This document shows, in pieces, positions 1-8,871 of a stretch of 19,011 nucleotides of DNA. Numbering within the stretch: the first letter of the stretch is position 1; each line of letters begins with the position of its first letter. The position numbers and the translations under genes were made by a program. The notes beneath the pieces were generated by a model that searched no databases, was not told the origin of the DNA, and saw only the letters and a list, made by a program, of their open reading frames with translations. The stretch spans positions 28,621 through 47,631 of the forward strand of contig PATE01000092.1 in assembly GCA_002712305.1 (NCBI GenBank), read 5' to 3'. Source of the stretch: Gemmatimonadota bacterium (GTDB lineage Bacteria > Latescibacterota > UBA2968 > UBA8231).

Positions 1-857
1 CCCGTCAGCGCCTCCACAGCCGCTTTCTGTGACATCGACGAGGGATGGGAAATCGTCTGGCTCTGCGCCTTGTCCATCAGGCCGATCACATCGGCAGGCC
101 CGGCGGCATAGCCGATCCGCCAGCCCGTCATGGCGTACGTCTTGGATACGCCATTCACGATGATCGTGCGGGCCTTGAGTTCATCGTTGAGGGTAGCCAT
201 CGACACGTGGACGGCGTCATCGTAGATCAGCTTCTCGTAAATCTCGTCGCCGAGGACATACAGATCGTTCTCGAGCACAACCTCTCCGAGAGCGGCCATT
301 TCGTCGCGCGTATAAACGGCGCCGCTCGGATTCGACGGGCTGTTGATCAGCACCATCCTCGACCGTGGTGTGATAGCGGCCTTCAGCAACTGTGGGGTCA
401 ACTTCAACCCGTCCTCCGGGCGTGTCTCGACGACGACCGAATCACCACCGACCAGCTTGGGCTGCTCGGTGAAGGTCACCCAATACGGTGTGGGGATGAT
501 CAGTTCGTCCCCGGGGTTGAGCACGGCCGCCGAGGCCAGCGCCAGACAGTGCTTGGCGCCATTGTTGACCACCACCTCGTCCATGCCGTAGTCGAGGCCG
601 TGATCAAGTCGAAAGCGCTCGATCACCGCTTCCTTCAACTCGGGGATTCCTGAAGGGGGCGACGTGTACTTCGTGAAGCCCTCTTCAATGGCACGGATTC
701 CCGCGTCTTTGATGTTCTGAGGTGTATCGAAATCCGGTTCACCTGCCGACAGAGGGATCACATCGACCCCTTCCCGGCGCAGCGCCGCCGCCTTGGCCGT
801 GATCGCCATCGTTGGAGAGGGCGCAACGCGCTGAATGTATTCGGAAAGTGTGGCCAT
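1..857 (-). CDS. Class I (I-gamma) aspartate aminotransferase, C-terminus cut by window edge
   Basis: PLP-dependent transfer of an amino group between aspartate or a related amino acid and 2-oxoglutarate, in the cytoplasm. The frame runs open from the ATG at 857 to the left edge, giving about 285 of the roughly 395 residues usual for the family. The N-terminus MATLSEYIQRVAPSPTMAI and the segment LSAGEPDFDTP are typical of class I aminotransferases. INSPSNPSGA carries the conserved Asn that contacts PLP. GVSKTYAMTGWRIGYA carries the Schiff-base Lys and a conserved Arg, in the form typical of subgroup I-gamma (Thermus/Bacillus type). Its ATG overlaps the argJ stop as TGATG, so translation is probably coupled. 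As last gene visible in a Leu/Ile/Arg operon it may supply aspartate/glutamate exchange. Members of this subgroup can also be prephenate aminotransferases, so substrate is inferred. Confidence 0.93.
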   Translation of the reverse strand, partial: MATLSEYIQRVAPSPTMAITAKAAALRREGVDVIPLSAGEPDFDTPQNIKDAGIRAIEEGFTKYTSPPSGIPELKEAVIERFRLDHGLDYGMDEVVVNNGAKHCLALASAAVLNPGDELIIPTPYWVTFTEQPKLVGGDSVVVETRPEDGLKLTPQLLKAAITPRSRMVLINSPSNPSGAVYTRDEMAALGEVVLENDLYVLGDEIYEKLIYDDAVHVSMATLNDELKARTIIVNGVSKTYAMTGWRIGYAAGPADVIGLMDKAQSQTISHPSSMSQKAAVEALT

Positions 858-2068
858 CAGGTCGTGTACTCCGCGTTGAGTCGGACGTAGTCGTAAGTCA
901 GATCGCAGGTAAAGACCTCCGCCGTCGCCTGCCCCATGGCCAGGTCGATATCGATGGTGATCTCCTTTTCTTTCATGGCATTGCTCAGGACGCCAGCATC
1001 ATACGCCGCACCGGAACCGTCGGCGTAGATGGTTGTACCACACAGTGAGACCTCCACGTCACCCGGTTCGATGTCGACACCGGCATAACCCATGGCACAC
1101 AGAATCCGGCCCCAATTGGGATCATTGCCAAAGGACGCCGTCTTGACCAGACTGGAATTGGCCACGGACAGCCCCACCTGGCGTGCCTCGGCTTCGGTCC
1201 TGCCCCCTCGGACGAGAATCTGAATCAGTTTCGAGGCTCCCTCGCCATCGGCCGCCATCGCCCGGGCCAGGTGACGGCACACGTGGGCCATCGCCTCAAA
1301 CAGCGTCTGCGCTGCGCTCTCGTCCATCGGTGTGTCGACATCGCCAACACCGGCAGCGCCATTGGCCAGGGCGATCACCGTGTCGTTCGTACTCATGTCG
1401 CCGTCGACGGTGACGCAATTGAAGCTGCCCTCGACAGCTTTCACCAGTAGTTCTCGCAGCTGTGACGCGGGCAATGCAGCATCGGTGCCCACCACGGCGA
1501 GCATGGTGGCCATGTTTGGCGAGATCATGGCGGCTCCCTTGGCGACGCCACCGACATGTACCGTCTTGCCGTCGATCTCGATCTCCACAGCCAGATGTTT
1601 GGCCACCGTGTCCGTCGTCATCATCGCCTCGGCACAGTCGACACCTCCCGCTTCCGAAAGGCTCTCCACGAGGGTGGGTATGCCCGCTTCGATGACACCC
1701 ATCGGGAGAGGCTCACCAATGATCCCGGTGGAACAGACCAGGACATCTTCGGGTAGGAGATCGAGGGCTTCTGCACTAAGGCTGCACATCCGCTGAGCGT
1801 CGGCCTCACCCGGTGCCCCCGTGCAGGCGTTGGCATTGCCCGAATTGAGGATCACCGCCTGGGCCCGACCATCTTCAAGATGACGACGATCCACGGCGAT
1901 CGGTGCGGCCTGCACACGGTTGCGTGTGTAGACGGCGGCAGCAGATGCGGGACGGTCGCTGACGACGAGGGCCAGGTCTTTTGTTCCCGAATCCTTGATC
2001 CCACAAGCGATTCCCGCGGCCCGATAGCCGGCAGGTGTGGTGATACTCCCTGATTCCACTTCCCGCAT
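857..2068 (-). CDS. argJ: Bifunctional ornithine acetyltransferase / N-acetylglutamate synthase ArgJ
   Basis: ArgJ moves the acetyl group from N-acetylornithine to glutamate and, in bifunctional forms, also acetylates glutamate from acetyl-CoA, closing the acetyl cycle of arginine synthesis. The 403-residue product has the family's usual length. It carries the STGIIG oxyanion-hole motif near residues 113-118 and the self-cleavage motif KGAAMISPNMATMLAVV. There the chain is normally cut between Ala187 and Thr188, making Thr188 the new N-terminal nucleophile of the beta chain. The ATG at 2068 is chosen because AGGAG lies 8 nt upstream and MREVESGSITTPAGYRAAGI aligns with the family N-terminus; the frame stays open to 2185, but that extension lies inside cimA. 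Only 14 nt separate it from cimA. Placement among branched-chain genes rather than with argBCDF is unusual. Confidence 0.96.
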   Translation of the reverse strand: MREVESGSITTPAGYRAAGIACGIKDSGTKDLALVVSDRPASAAAVYTRNRVQAAPIAVDRRHLEDGRAQAVILNSGNANACTGAPGEADAQRMCSLSAEALDLLPEDVLVCSTGIIGEPLPMGVIEAGIPTLVESLSEAGGVDCAEAMMTTDTVAKHLAVEIEIDGKTVHVGGVAKGAAMISPNMATMLAVVGTDAALPASQLRELLVKAVEGSFNCVTVDGDMSTNDTVIALANGAAGVGDVDTPMDESAAQTLFEAMAHVCRHLARAMAADGEGASKLIQILVRGGRTEAEARQVGLSVANSSLVKTASFGNDPNWGRILCAMGYAGVDIEPGDVEVSLCGTTIYADGSGAAYDAGVLSNAMKEKEITIDIDLAMGQATAEVFTCDLTYDYVRLNAEYTT

Positions 2069-2082
2069 TGAGTCGCTCCTAC

Positions 2083-3720
2083 CTAGCTGCCGCTGGCGGC
2101 AGCCTGAATCGCTGCAGCGGGCTCTGCCTTGGCCATGACTTCCCGCATCAGTTTGTAGTGAAGACTGTCCGCAAGGGCGATCCAACTAGCTTCGATCACA
2201 TTCTCGGAGACACCCACCGTCCCCCACACGTCCTCCCCATCAGAAGATTCGATCAGCACCCGCACACGCGCCGCGGTTCCGTCGGCGCTGGACATGACGC
2301 GCACCTTGTAGTCTTCAAGATGGACCGTAGCGAGACTCGGATAGACGCCCTCCAGAGCCTTGCGCAAAGCCCGGTCGATGGCATTAACGGGCCCATCTCC
2401 TTCGGCGACGGTGTGCAGAATCTCGCCACCGACTTCGACTTTGACGATGGCCTGCGAGTCTTCGGACGCCGCCGTGTTTGGGGCCACAGGTCGGTCCTTG
2501 CGACTCTCGGTACGGTAGCTGACGGTGGTGAACATGTCTTCGTACAGACCCATCGCACGTCTGGCCAAGAGCTCAAAGGACCCTTCCGCCGCTTCGAACT
2601 GATACCCCTCGTGCTCGAGATGCTTCACCTCGTTGAGCACCTGGGCGACGATGGGGTCCTTCTTGTTCATGTCGGGGAAGAAGCGGCCGAGTTTCGCCAC
2701 CACCGTCCCACCACCCGACTGATCTGAAACCAGATAACGCCGCTCGTTGCCCGTCGCCTCGGGGTCTGCGTGCTCATAGCAGCGCGGATCCTTGGTCATG
2801 GCATCGATGTGGACGCCTCCCTTGTGGGCGTAGGCGCTCTCTCCCACGTAAGGTTGGCGGTGGTCGTGAGCGACGTTGGCGATCTCGCTCAGGAACCGGG
2901 AGAACACCATCAGATCACCCAGTTTCTCAGGACCGATCGTGCGCTTGCCCAACTTGAGTTCGAGTGTGGGGATCACTGTGCACAGATTGGCATTGCCGCA
3001 GCGTTCGCCATAGCCGTTGAACGTACCCTGCACCTGCGTGGCTCCGCCTTCGACAGCGGCCACCGAATTTGCGGCGCCCATGCCGGAGTCATTGTGTGCG
3101 TGGATTCCGATCGATGTGTCCCCTGCAGCGGCTTGTGCAGCCGCACAGATCGGCACCAACTCGCTCGGGATGGTCCCACCATTCGTGTCGCACAAGGCGA
3201 GAATCCGGGCGCCTCCCCGAACCGCTGCACGCAGCGTCTCGAGGGCATACTCGGCGTCGGCCTTGTAGCCGTCGAAAAAGTGTTCAGCGTCGTAGATGAC
3301 TTCGCGGCCTTCGGCAACGAGGTACCCCACAGAGTCTTCGATCAGTTCGAGATTCGTCTCACGTGTGGTCTTGAGCACCTCTGTGACGTGCAGATCCCAA
3401 CTCTTGCCGAACACCGCCACCGATTGCGTCTGTGCTTGGAGCAAGGTGCCGAGAGTTGCGTCGTCCTCCGGTGCATTGGTGGGCCGACGCGTGCTGCCAA
3501 AGGCCGTGACCCGCGCCGACAGCCCGAGTTCGCCCACGCGCTCGAAGAACGCCAGATCCTTGGGATTGGTCGGATTCGGCCAGCCGCCTTCGATGTAGTC
3601 GACACCGAGTTCATCGAGGCGCCTGGCGATCAGCAGCTTGTCCTCCAGGGAGTACGTAATGCCTTCCGCCTGCGCTCCGTCCCGTAGGGTCGAATCGTAG
3701 ATCTCAACGCGGTCAGACAT
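2083..3720 (-). CDS. cimA: (R)-citramalate synthase (CimA, LeuA-like)
   Basis: Condenses pyruvate and acetyl-CoA to citramalate, the first step of the threonine-independent route to 2-oxobutyrate and isoleucine. The 545-residue product has the DRE-TIM metallolyase fold. YDSTLRDGAQAEGI (catalytic Arg13, metal-binding Asp14) is the CimA form rather than the LeuA form. GGWPNPTNPKD near residue 45 is also CimA-like. HAH at 207-209 gives two metal ligands. Residues about 425-530 form the LeuA-type C-terminal regulatory dimer domain, which in this family usually binds isoleucine, so feedback inhibition is likely. The ATG at 3720 has AAAGGAG 7 nt upstream. The gene follows leuD after a 126-nt spacer with two hairpins. 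LeuCD encoded just upstream can carry out the next isomerisation. I rate CimA well above a second LeuA or homocitrate synthase. Confidence 0.94.
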   Translation of the reverse strand: MSDRVEIYDSTLRDGAQAEGITYSLEDKLLIARRLDELGVDYIEGGWPNPTNPKDLAFFERVGELGLSARVTAFGSTRRPTNAPEDDATLGTLLQAQTQSVAVFGKSWDLHVTEVLKTTRETNLELIEDSVGYLVAEGREVIYDAEHFFDGYKADAEYALETLRAAVRGGARILALCDTNGGTIPSELVPICAAAQAAAGDTSIGIHAHNDSGMGAANSVAAVEGGATQVQGTFNGYGERCGNANLCTVIPTLELKLGKRTIGPEKLGDLMVFSRFLSEIANVAHDHRQPYVGESAYAHKGGVHIDAMTKDPRCYEHADPEATGNERRYLVSDQSGGGTVVAKLGRFFPDMNKKDPIVAQVLNEVKHLEHEGYQFEAAEGSFELLARRAMGLYEDMFTTVSYRTESRKDRPVAPNTAASEDSQAIVKVEVGGEILHTVAEGDGPVNAIDRALRKALEGVYPSLATVHLEDYKVRVMSSADGTAARVRVLIESSDGEDVWGTVGVSENVIEASWIALADSLHYKLMREVMAKAEPAAAIQAAASGS

Positions 3721-3785
3721 GGCGTAGCTCCTTTACAGAGAATCGACATCGCTGCAAAACGATCTCGGCGAATCCAGTCGTCAGA

Positions 3786-3820
3786 AGACCGGAGAAAACG
3801 GTCTACTCGCCTGAGCGAGT
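3786..3820 (-). promoter_or_regulatory. Two tandem hairpins in the leuD-cimA spacer
   Basis: Two back-to-back perfect inverted repeats lie in the 126-nt leuD-cimA gap. ACTCGC/GCGAGT (3820-3815 with 3810-3805) has a 4-nt loop, and AGACCG/CGGTCT (3804-3799 with 3791-3786) has a 7-nt loop. No T-run follows either, so this is not a classic intrinsic terminator. Possible roles are mRNA processing or stabilisation, or tuning of cimA against leuD. The pairing is visible; the role is inferred. Confidence 0.45.
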
Positions 3821-3846
3821 GGACCCCAGATAGGACATGATGCAAG

Positions 3847-4437
3847 TCAGTACTTCAGATAGGGCAAACCATCGGCTGTGGTAGCGATCGCTTCACGATC
3901 GACAAGCAGTTGCCCCAGCGCATCCCAGCTGCCGTCGACGAATTGCTGCTGCAGTCCGTCCTCGATCTGGCCAGCGATGACCGTGCCGCCGAAACGGATC
4001 TCCTTCGCCGCCACATCGCAGGTCACGTCCTGCGTCGGATCGGCTTCGACGGCAGACTGCAGTTTCGTCACATCCTCTGGAGCCGCCGTCAGACAGGGCA
4101 ACCCCAGGGCGATGCAATTGCTGAAGAAGATCTCGGCAAAGGACTCACCGACGAAGGCATCGATCCCCCATCGCATGAGTGCCTGGGGTGCATGTTCGCG
4201 CGACGAGCCGCAGCCGAAATTCGCATTGGCCACAAGGATCGATGCGCCTTTGTAGTTCGTGTCATCGAAAGGATGGTCACCTCCGGCACGATCGTCTTCG
4301 AACACGTGCGTGCCAAGATCGTCAAAAGTCACCGTACGCAGATAACGCGCGGGGATGATTCGGTCCGTATCGATTTCGTCGCCGCGAATCGGAATGGCCC
4401 GACCAGCGATCTGGCGACGGATGGATTCGTTGTTCAT
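3847..4437 (-). CDS. leuD: 3-isopropylmalate dehydratase small subunit LeuD
   Basis: Small (swivel-domain) subunit of isopropylmalate isomerase, which with LeuC converts 2-isopropylmalate to 3-isopropylmalate; in CimA-containing bacteria the same enzyme usually also converts citramalate to beta-methylmalate. The 196-residue product has the expected length for LeuD. It shows GDEIDTDRIIPARYL near residues 19-33 and the signature NFGCGSSREHAPQAL near 72-86, which closes over the substrate. The ATG at 4437 lies 13 nt after the leuC stop and has an AGGAA element about 10 nt upstream. Order and spacing fit a coupled leuC-leuD pair whose products form a heterodimer. Confidence 0.97.
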   Translation of the reverse strand: MNNESIRRQIAGRAIPIRGDEIDTDRIIPARYLRTVTFDDLGTHVFEDDRAGGDHPFDDTNYKGASILVANANFGCGSSREHAPQALMRWGIDAFVGESFAEIFFSNCIALGLPCLTAAPEDVTKLQSAVEADPTQDVTCDVAAKEIRFGGTVIAGQIEDGLQQQFVDGSWDALGQLLVDREAIATTADGLPYLKY

Positions 4438-4450
4438 GTGAATGCTGTTC

Positions 4451-5836
4451 CTAGTTGAGGATCGAGCGCACGTCCGTCACCTCTCCGGTGACAGCGGCGG
4501 CGGCGACCATGGCGGGACTCATGAGCAGCGTGCGCCCCGTGGGGCTGCCCTGCCGACCCTTGAAATTGCGATTGCTCGAGGATGCACATAACTCGCGCCC
4601 TTGAAGCTTGTCGGGATTCATGGCCAGGCACATGGAACACCCGGGTTCACGCCAGTCGAAACCAGCGGCCTTGAAGATCTCGTCCAACCCCTCAGACCGC
4701 GCCTGATCTCTCACTTCGTGAGACCCGGGAACCACGAGGGCACGCACGCCAGAGGTGACCTTGCGTCCCTCTGCGACGCGGGCCGCTTCGCGCAGATCTG
4801 AAATGCGTGAATTGGTGCAGGAACCGATAAAGGCCACATCCACCTTGGTGCCGGCGATCGGTTGATCCGATTCAAACCCCATGAAATCCATGGCCTCCGC
4901 CGTTCCCGCACCATCAGCTGCGGGAAGATGCTCGTCGATCGCACACGACTGACCGGGATTGATCCCCCATGTGACCGTGGGCTTGATCGACGCTGCATCG
5001 AGGGTCACCTCGTCGTCGAACGTAGAGTCGGCCTCTGACCTCATCGAGTTCCACCACGCCACGGCCTCGTCGAAAACCGCGTCCTTCGGTGCGTGAACCC
5101 GGCCCTGCAGATACTCGTAGGTCGTCTGGTCAGGATTGATATACCCACAGCGGGCACCACCCTCAATAGACATGTTGCACACCGTCATGCGCGCTTCCAT
5201 GTCCATCTCTTCGATCGCTGAACCTGCGAACTCATAGGCGAACCCCACCCCGCCGTTGACGCCCAGGCGATTGATAATGGTGAGGATCACGTCTTTTGCG
5301 TACACCCCTTCGTTCAGCTTGCCGTCAACTTCGACACGACGAACCTTGGGCCGCGCCAGAGCCAGACACTGAGAGGCAAGCACGTCCCGCACCTGGCTGG
5401 TGCCAATCCCGAAGGCGATGGCACCGAAAGCCCCGTGGGTCGAAGTATGACTGTCGCCACAGGCGATGGTCATGCCCGGTTGAGTCAGCCCGAGTTCGGG
5501 GCCGATGACATGAACCACGCCCTGGCGCCGATCATCCATGCCGTAGAGGGGCAGCTCGAATTCGGCCGTATTGCGCTCGATGGCGACCATCATCTCCTCG
5601 GCGAGTTCGTCGAGAAAGGGTCGCTCACGGACGTCAGTCGGCACGATGTGATCGACCGTCGCATAGGTCCGTTCCGGATGCAGCACCTTGAGCCCCCGTT
5701 CGCGCAACATCTGGAAGGCCTGAGGACTGGTCACCTCATGCACAAGGTGCAGACCAACAAACAGTTGACTTTGTCCCGAGGGGAGTTCCCTCACCGTGTG
5801 GTTTGCCCACACCTTCTCAAACAGATTCTTGCTCAC
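4451..5836 (-). CDS. leuC: 3-isopropylmalate dehydratase large subunit LeuC
   Basis: Large, [4Fe-4S]-bearing subunit of isopropylmalate isomerase (aconitase family). The three cluster cysteines are visible at about Cys340 (GSCTNSR) and Cys400/Cys403 ([11 protein letters not shown]). [12 protein letters not shown] near the N-terminus and [21 protein letters not shown] are family hallmarks. I set the start at the GTG at 5836. It gives [10 protein letters not shown], which aligns with the usual LeuC N-terminus, it has GAGGAAAG with 8-nt spacing, and it yields 461 residues, close to the E. coli length. A TTG at 5881 would add 15 unrelated residues. The gene lies between leuA (45-nt gap) and leuD (13-nt gap) and partners with LeuD. 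Confidence 0.97.
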   Translation of the reverse strand: MSKNLFEKVWANHTVRELPSGQSQLFVGLHLVHEVTSPQAFQMLRERGLKVLHPERTYATVDHIVPTDVRERPFLDELAEEMMVAIERNTAEFELPLYGMDDRRQGVVHVIGPELGLTQPGMTIACGDSHTSTHGAFGAIAFGIGTSQVRDVLASQCLALARPKVRRVEVDGKLNEGVYAKDVILTIINRLGVNGGVGFAYEFAGSAIEEMDMEARMTVCNMSIEGGARCGYINPDQTTYEYLQGRVHAPKDAVFDEAVAWWNSMRSEADSTFDDEVTLDAASIKPTVTWGINPGQSCAIDEHLPAADGAGTAEAMDFMGFESDQPIAGTKVDVAFIGSCTNSRISDLREAARVAEGRKVTSGVRALVVPGSHEVRDQARSEGLDEIFKAAGFDWREPGCSMCLAMNPDKLQGRELCASSSNRNFKGRQGSPTGRTLLMSPAMVAAAAVTGEVTDVRSILN

Positions 5837-5881
5837 TTTTCTTTCCTCACTCGTTGCTCTTCTGTCAGACGGTCTTGGCAA

Positions 5882-7444
5882 TTACACAGTCTGGTCCTGA
5901 ACCTGGTCGCTTCGCACCTGGCGGCCGCGACGCAGATACAGGCGATTCAGGGCATCCACATAGGCTCGAGCGCTGGCTTCGATGATGTCCGTCGAAACAC
6001 CGCGGCCTGTTGTTTTCAGTTCGCCATCATTCACTCGCACTGTGACTTCACCCATCGCCTGACTTCCACCGGTGATCGCCTGGATGACGTATTCCTCCAC
6101 CGTGGGGCGTTGTCCCGCAGCGAGGTTGATCGCCTCATAGGACGCGTCCACGGGACCATCTCCCCACGCCGATTGCTGGACGCTCTCAGCGCCCTCGATG
6201 TGCAGACGCACTGTGGCAGAGGGAACGGTGCCACTCCCGCTGATCGTGTGCAGGTACTCGAGTTTGAATTTCTCGTTCCCTTCGACACGGATTTCATCGC
6301 CCACGATGGCCATCAGATCTTCGTCGAAGACTTCCTTCTTCTTGTCCGCCAATTCGATGAAACGATCGTAGGCCTTCTCGAGCTCGTCTTTGCTCAGATC
6401 GTAACCCAACTCTTCGAGCCTGTGGCGCAGGGCGTGGCGACCACTGCGAGCGGTGAGCACGATCGACGTCGCCTCCCAGCCTACATCGGTGGGCTCCATG
6501 ATCTCGAACGTGTTGCGCGCCTTCAGAACGCCATCCTGGTGGATGCCGGAGCTATGCGCGAACGCGTTGGCACCGACGATTGCCTTGTTCGGCGCCACGA
6601 CGATCCCCATCATGCGACTCACCAGACGACTCGTAGAGACGATCTCTTTGGAGACGATATCTGTATCGAGCCCGTAGTAGTCGGTCCTCGTCCGCAAAGC
6701 CATGACAACCTCTTCGAGGGACGCATTTCCCGCTCGTTCGCCCAGGCCATTCAGGGTACACTCCACCTGGCGCGCCCCTGCCCTGAGGGCGGACAGTGTA
6801 TTCGATACGGCCATGCCCAGATCGTCGTGGCAGTGAACACTGATCACCGCCTTGTCCATGTTGGGCACATTCTGCGTCAGATGCGTGATCAACTCGGCAA
6901 ACTGCTCGGGCACGGTGAAACCCACCGTGTCGGGAATGTTGATCGTCGTCGCCCCCGCCTCGATCGTGGCCTGCACAATGTCGCACAGGTAGTCCAGATC
7001 GGTCCTCGTTGCATCCATGGGCGAGAATTCGACGTCGTCCACGGCACTCTTGGCATGGGCCACGGCCTTGATCGCCATCTCGAGCACTTCGGCCTTACCC
7101 TTGCGCAACTGACCGTCCAGTTGGACCTGTGAAGTGCCTACGAAGGTGTGAATTCGCGGTTTGGCCGCTCCATCGAGGGCCTCGGCGGCGCGATCGATGT
7201 CCTTGAGCACCACCCTCGCCAACCCACAGATCATCGGCCCTTCGATCTCGTGGGCGATCCGGTGAACGGCCTCGAAGTCTTCGTTGGAGGAAATCGGAAA
7301 GCCCGCTTCGATGACATCAACCTGGAGACGTGCCAGTTGTTTGGCGATCTCCATCTTGTCGGGCACGGTCAGTGACGCCCCCGGTGTCTGCTCCGCATCG
7401 CGCAGGGTCGTGTCGAAGATGATGACTTTGTCGGTTGTAGCCAT
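5882..7444 (-). CDS. leuA: 2-isopropylmalate synthase LeuA
   Basis: Condenses 2-ketoisovalerate and acetyl-CoA to 2-isopropylmalate, the committed step of leucine synthesis. The 520-residue product has the two-part LeuA structure. The N-terminal DRE-TIM barrel carries [16 protein letters not shown] (Arg15, Asp16) and HCHDD (His204, His206 as metal ligands). The C-terminal regulatory domain, about residues 395-510, normally binds leucine for feedback inhibition. The ATG at 7444 is preceded by GGAG at 10-nt spacing and gives the family N-terminus [11 protein letters not shown]. The frame stays open to 7498, but those residues do not align. A 245-nt structured spacer separates it from ilvC, suggesting its own control. 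It is a diverged paralogue of the cimA product in the same operon. Confidence 0.97.
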   Translation of the reverse strand: MATTDKVIIFDTTLRDAEQTPGASLTVPDKMEIAKQLARLQVDVIEAGFPISSNEDFEAVHRIAHEIEGPMICGLARVVLKDIDRAAEALDGAAKPRIHTFVGTSQVQLDGQLRKGKAEVLEMAIKAVAHAKSAVDDVEFSPMDATRTDLDYLCDIVQATIEAGATTINIPDTVGFTVPEQFAELITHLTQNVPNMDKAVISVHCHDDLGMAVSNTLSALRAGARQVECTLNGLGERAGNASLEEVVMALRTRTDYYGLDTDIVSKEIVSTSRLVSRMMGIVVAPNKAIVGANAFAHSSGIHQDGVLKARNTFEIMEPTDVGWEATSIVLTARSGRHALRHRLEELGYDLSKDELEKAYDRFIELADKKKEVFDEDLMAIVGDEIRVEGNEKFKLEYLHTISGSGTVPSATVRLHIEGAESVQQSAWGDGPVDASYEAINLAAGQRPTVEEYVIQAITGGSQAMGEVTVRVNDGELKTTGRGVSTDIIEASARAYVDALNRLYLRRGRQVRSDQVQDQTV

Positions 7445-7514
7445 GGTGCTTCTACTCCGTCTGAGGCCGGCAAGAATGGGGACGAGAGCTGATCCCACGT
7501 CGGGACGGGTCTCG

Positions 7515-7625
7515 TCAGAGGCAGGTGGAGTTCGCCGGCGTGAACCCCAACCACCACGAATCGGACAGCCGCGTGCGACGCGGCTGCATAAGTCGTAGGT
7601 GGAGGGTCCGGCTGAAATCCATCAT
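7515..7625 (-). CDS. Candidate 36-codon leader ORF upstream of leuA
   Basis: The ilvC-leuA spacer contains an ORF opening with ATGATG (7625-7620). An AGGAAC element lies 4 nt from the first ATG and 7 nt from the second. It encodes 36 residues, seven of them Leu (the LHLRL stretch early), plus a tandem Trp pair, and ends with TGA at 7515-7517, 70 nt before leuA. A perfect 9-bp hairpin lies inside it. It matches no family I know. It could be a leucine leader peptide (leuL-like) that couples ribosome position to RNA folding, or a chance ORF. The Leu codons are scattered rather than in a run, which lowers confidence. Confidence 0.35.
   Translation of the reverse strand: MMDFSRTLHLRLMQPRRTRLSDSWWLGFTPANSTCL
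7566..7586 (-). promoter_or_regulatory. Perfect 9-bp GC-rich hairpin in the leuA leader
   Basis: CAGCCGCGT pairs exactly with ACGCGGCTG around a 3-nt loop. Flanking CCACC and GGTGG segments (with ACCC/GGGGT beyond) can extend it into a longer interrupted stem. No U-run follows, so it is not a standard intrinsic terminator on the minus strand. It lies within the candidate leader ORF and upstream of leuA, which fits an attenuator or a stability element. Confidence 0.55.
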
Positions 7626-7689
7626 CTGTTCCTGTCTCTCATTCTTGGCATGGGCGAATGACGTGTGCACATCGAAGGCCCGCGTCGTG

Positions 7690-8679
7690 TTACTTACCCA
7701 ACCAGGACATCATGCCGCGCAGTCGACCACCGACTTCCTCGATCAGGTGCTCGGAATCGCGACGCTTCTGCGCGTTGTAGTTGGGCCGGCCTACCTGATT
7801 CTCCAGCATCCACTCTTTGGCAAACTTTCCGGTCTGCACGTCGGACAGAATTCGCTTCATTTCGGCGCGTGTCTCTTCCGTCACCACGCGACGACCACGA
7901 GACAGATCGCCGAATTCAGCTGTATCCGAGATCGACGACCGCATGTTGGCGATGCCGCCTTCGTAGATCAGGTCGACGATCAGCTTCACCTCGTGGAGAC
8001 ATTCGAAATACGCCACTTCGGGCTGATACCCCGCCTCTACGAGGGTGTCAAAACCGGCCCGGATCAACTCTGTGAGCCCACCACACAACACGACCTGCTC
8101 ACCGAACAGATCCGTCTCGGTCTCTTCACGGAAGGTCGTCTGAATCACGCCACCACGAGTGCAGCCGATGCCGCGGGCATAGGCCAGACCGATGTCGTGG
8201 GCACGACCACTGGCATCCTGCTCGACGGCAAGCAGACCGGGAACACCACCACCCTCGCTGTAGACCCGTCGCACCAGATGGCCGGGGCCCTTGGGTGCCA
8301 CCATGAACACATCCACATCCGCCGGCGGCACAACCTGACCGAAATGGATGTTAAATCCGTGGGCGAAGGCCAGCGCATTGCCGGCGGTGAGATTCGGCTT
8401 GATGTCCGCTTCGTACACCTGGCCCTGGATCTCGTCGTTGATGAGGATCATGATGATGTCCCCCATCTTGGATGCCTCGGCAACAGACGCAACCTTGAGC
8501 CCTTCTTTCTCCGCCTCTGCACGCCGAGCACTGCCCTCACGAAGACCGACGACGACATTGACGCCACTCTCCTTCAGGTTGAGGGAGTGGGCGTGCCCCT
8601 GACTGCCGTAGCCGATGACGGCGACGGTCTTGTCGGCAAGCAATTCGAGGTTGGCATCGTCATCGTAGTACATCTTCAT
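7690..8679 (-). CDS. ilvC: Class I ketol-acid reductoisomerase IlvC
   Basis: NADPH- and Mg-dependent isomerisation and reduction of acetolactate or acetohydroxybutyrate, shared by the valine, leucine and isoleucine pathways. The 329-residue product has the short class I length. It has the Rossmann motif [19 protein letters not shown] near residues 21-39, the [14 protein letters not shown] stretch, and the knotted C-terminal domain with DLFGEQ (metal ligands) and the HEVKLIVDL helix. Three in-frame ATGs lie close together (8685, 8679, 8673). The AAAAGGAG element ends 1 nt before the first but 7 nt before the second, so I choose 8679. It is the first enzyme gene of the operon, about 480 nt downstream of a strong promoter and 190 nt after an Ile/Leu-rich leader ORF. 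ilvB and ilvN are not adjacent. Confidence 0.97.
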   Translation of the reverse strand: MKMYYDDDANLELLADKTVAVIGYGSQGHAHSLNLKESGVNVVVGLREGSARRAEAEKEGLKVASVAEASKMGDIIMILINDEIQGQVYEADIKPNLTAGNALAFAHGFNIHFGQVVPPADVDVFMVAPKGPGHLVRRVYSEGGGVPGLLAVEQDASGRAHDIGLAYARGIGCTRGGVIQTTFREETETDLFGEQVVLCGGLTELIRAGFDTLVEAGYQPEVAYFECLHEVKLIVDLIYEGGIANMRSSISDTAEFGDLSRGRRVVTEETRAEMKRILSDVQTGKFAKEWMLENQVGRPNYNAQKRRDSEHLIEEVGGRLRGMMSWLGK

Positions 8680-8697
8680 GGTCATTCTCCTTTTGCG

Positions 8698-8733
8698 GGT
8701 CGAGGGTTCATCAAGTGGTCTCGACCATCGGTC
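8698..8733 (-). promoter_or_regulatory. Mutually exclusive hairpins just upstream of the ilvC ribosome site
   Basis: GGTCGAG (8726-8720) pairs perfectly with CTCGACC (8704-8698), 7 bp with a 15-nt loop, and ends 4 nt before the AAAAGGAG site of ilvC. The same GGTC (8726-8723) can instead pair with GACC (8733-8730) around a 3-nt loop. A further 6-bp hairpin, GCGGCC/GGCCGC (8753-8748 with 8743-8738), lies just upstream. Alternative pairings next to a ribosome site suggest a translational or attenuation switch. The pairings are seen; the function is inferred. Confidence 0.45.
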
Positions 8734-8823
8734 TTGGGCGGCCAACAGGCCGCGGCCGGTTCATTGTGGATGCGCGAGGTCAGCGCCGGGCATAGCTTTA
8801 TGACTGCCTTTGAGTGCTCTCAG

Positions 8824-8871
8824 AGGCTCCGTCCGTCTTCGTTGTGATATTTAGAAGGTGCGGAGGAGCCT
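8824..8871 (-). promoter_or_regulatory. Long hairpin overlapping the leader-peptide stop codon
   Basis: AGGCTCC (8871-8865) plus TCCG (8864-8861) pairs with CGGA (8835-8832) and GGAGCCT (8830-8824), with one bulged base at 8831 and a 25-nt loop. The 5' arm begins at the TAG stop (8872-8870) of the Ile/Leu-rich ORF. A ribosome finishing the peptide would cover this arm, while one stalled on the Ile/Leu codons upstream would leave it free. No U-run follows, so any attenuation would be Rho-dependent or translational. Confidence 0.5.

Noticed and set aside
5435-7132. 565-codon plus-strand open frame
   Set aside because: It lies antisense to leuC and leuA, which have unmistakable family motifs; its translation is low-complexity and matches no family I recognise.
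7525-8847. 440-codon plus-strand open frame
   Set aside because: Antisense to ilvC and its leader; an open frame is expected on the opposite strand of a GC-rich gene.
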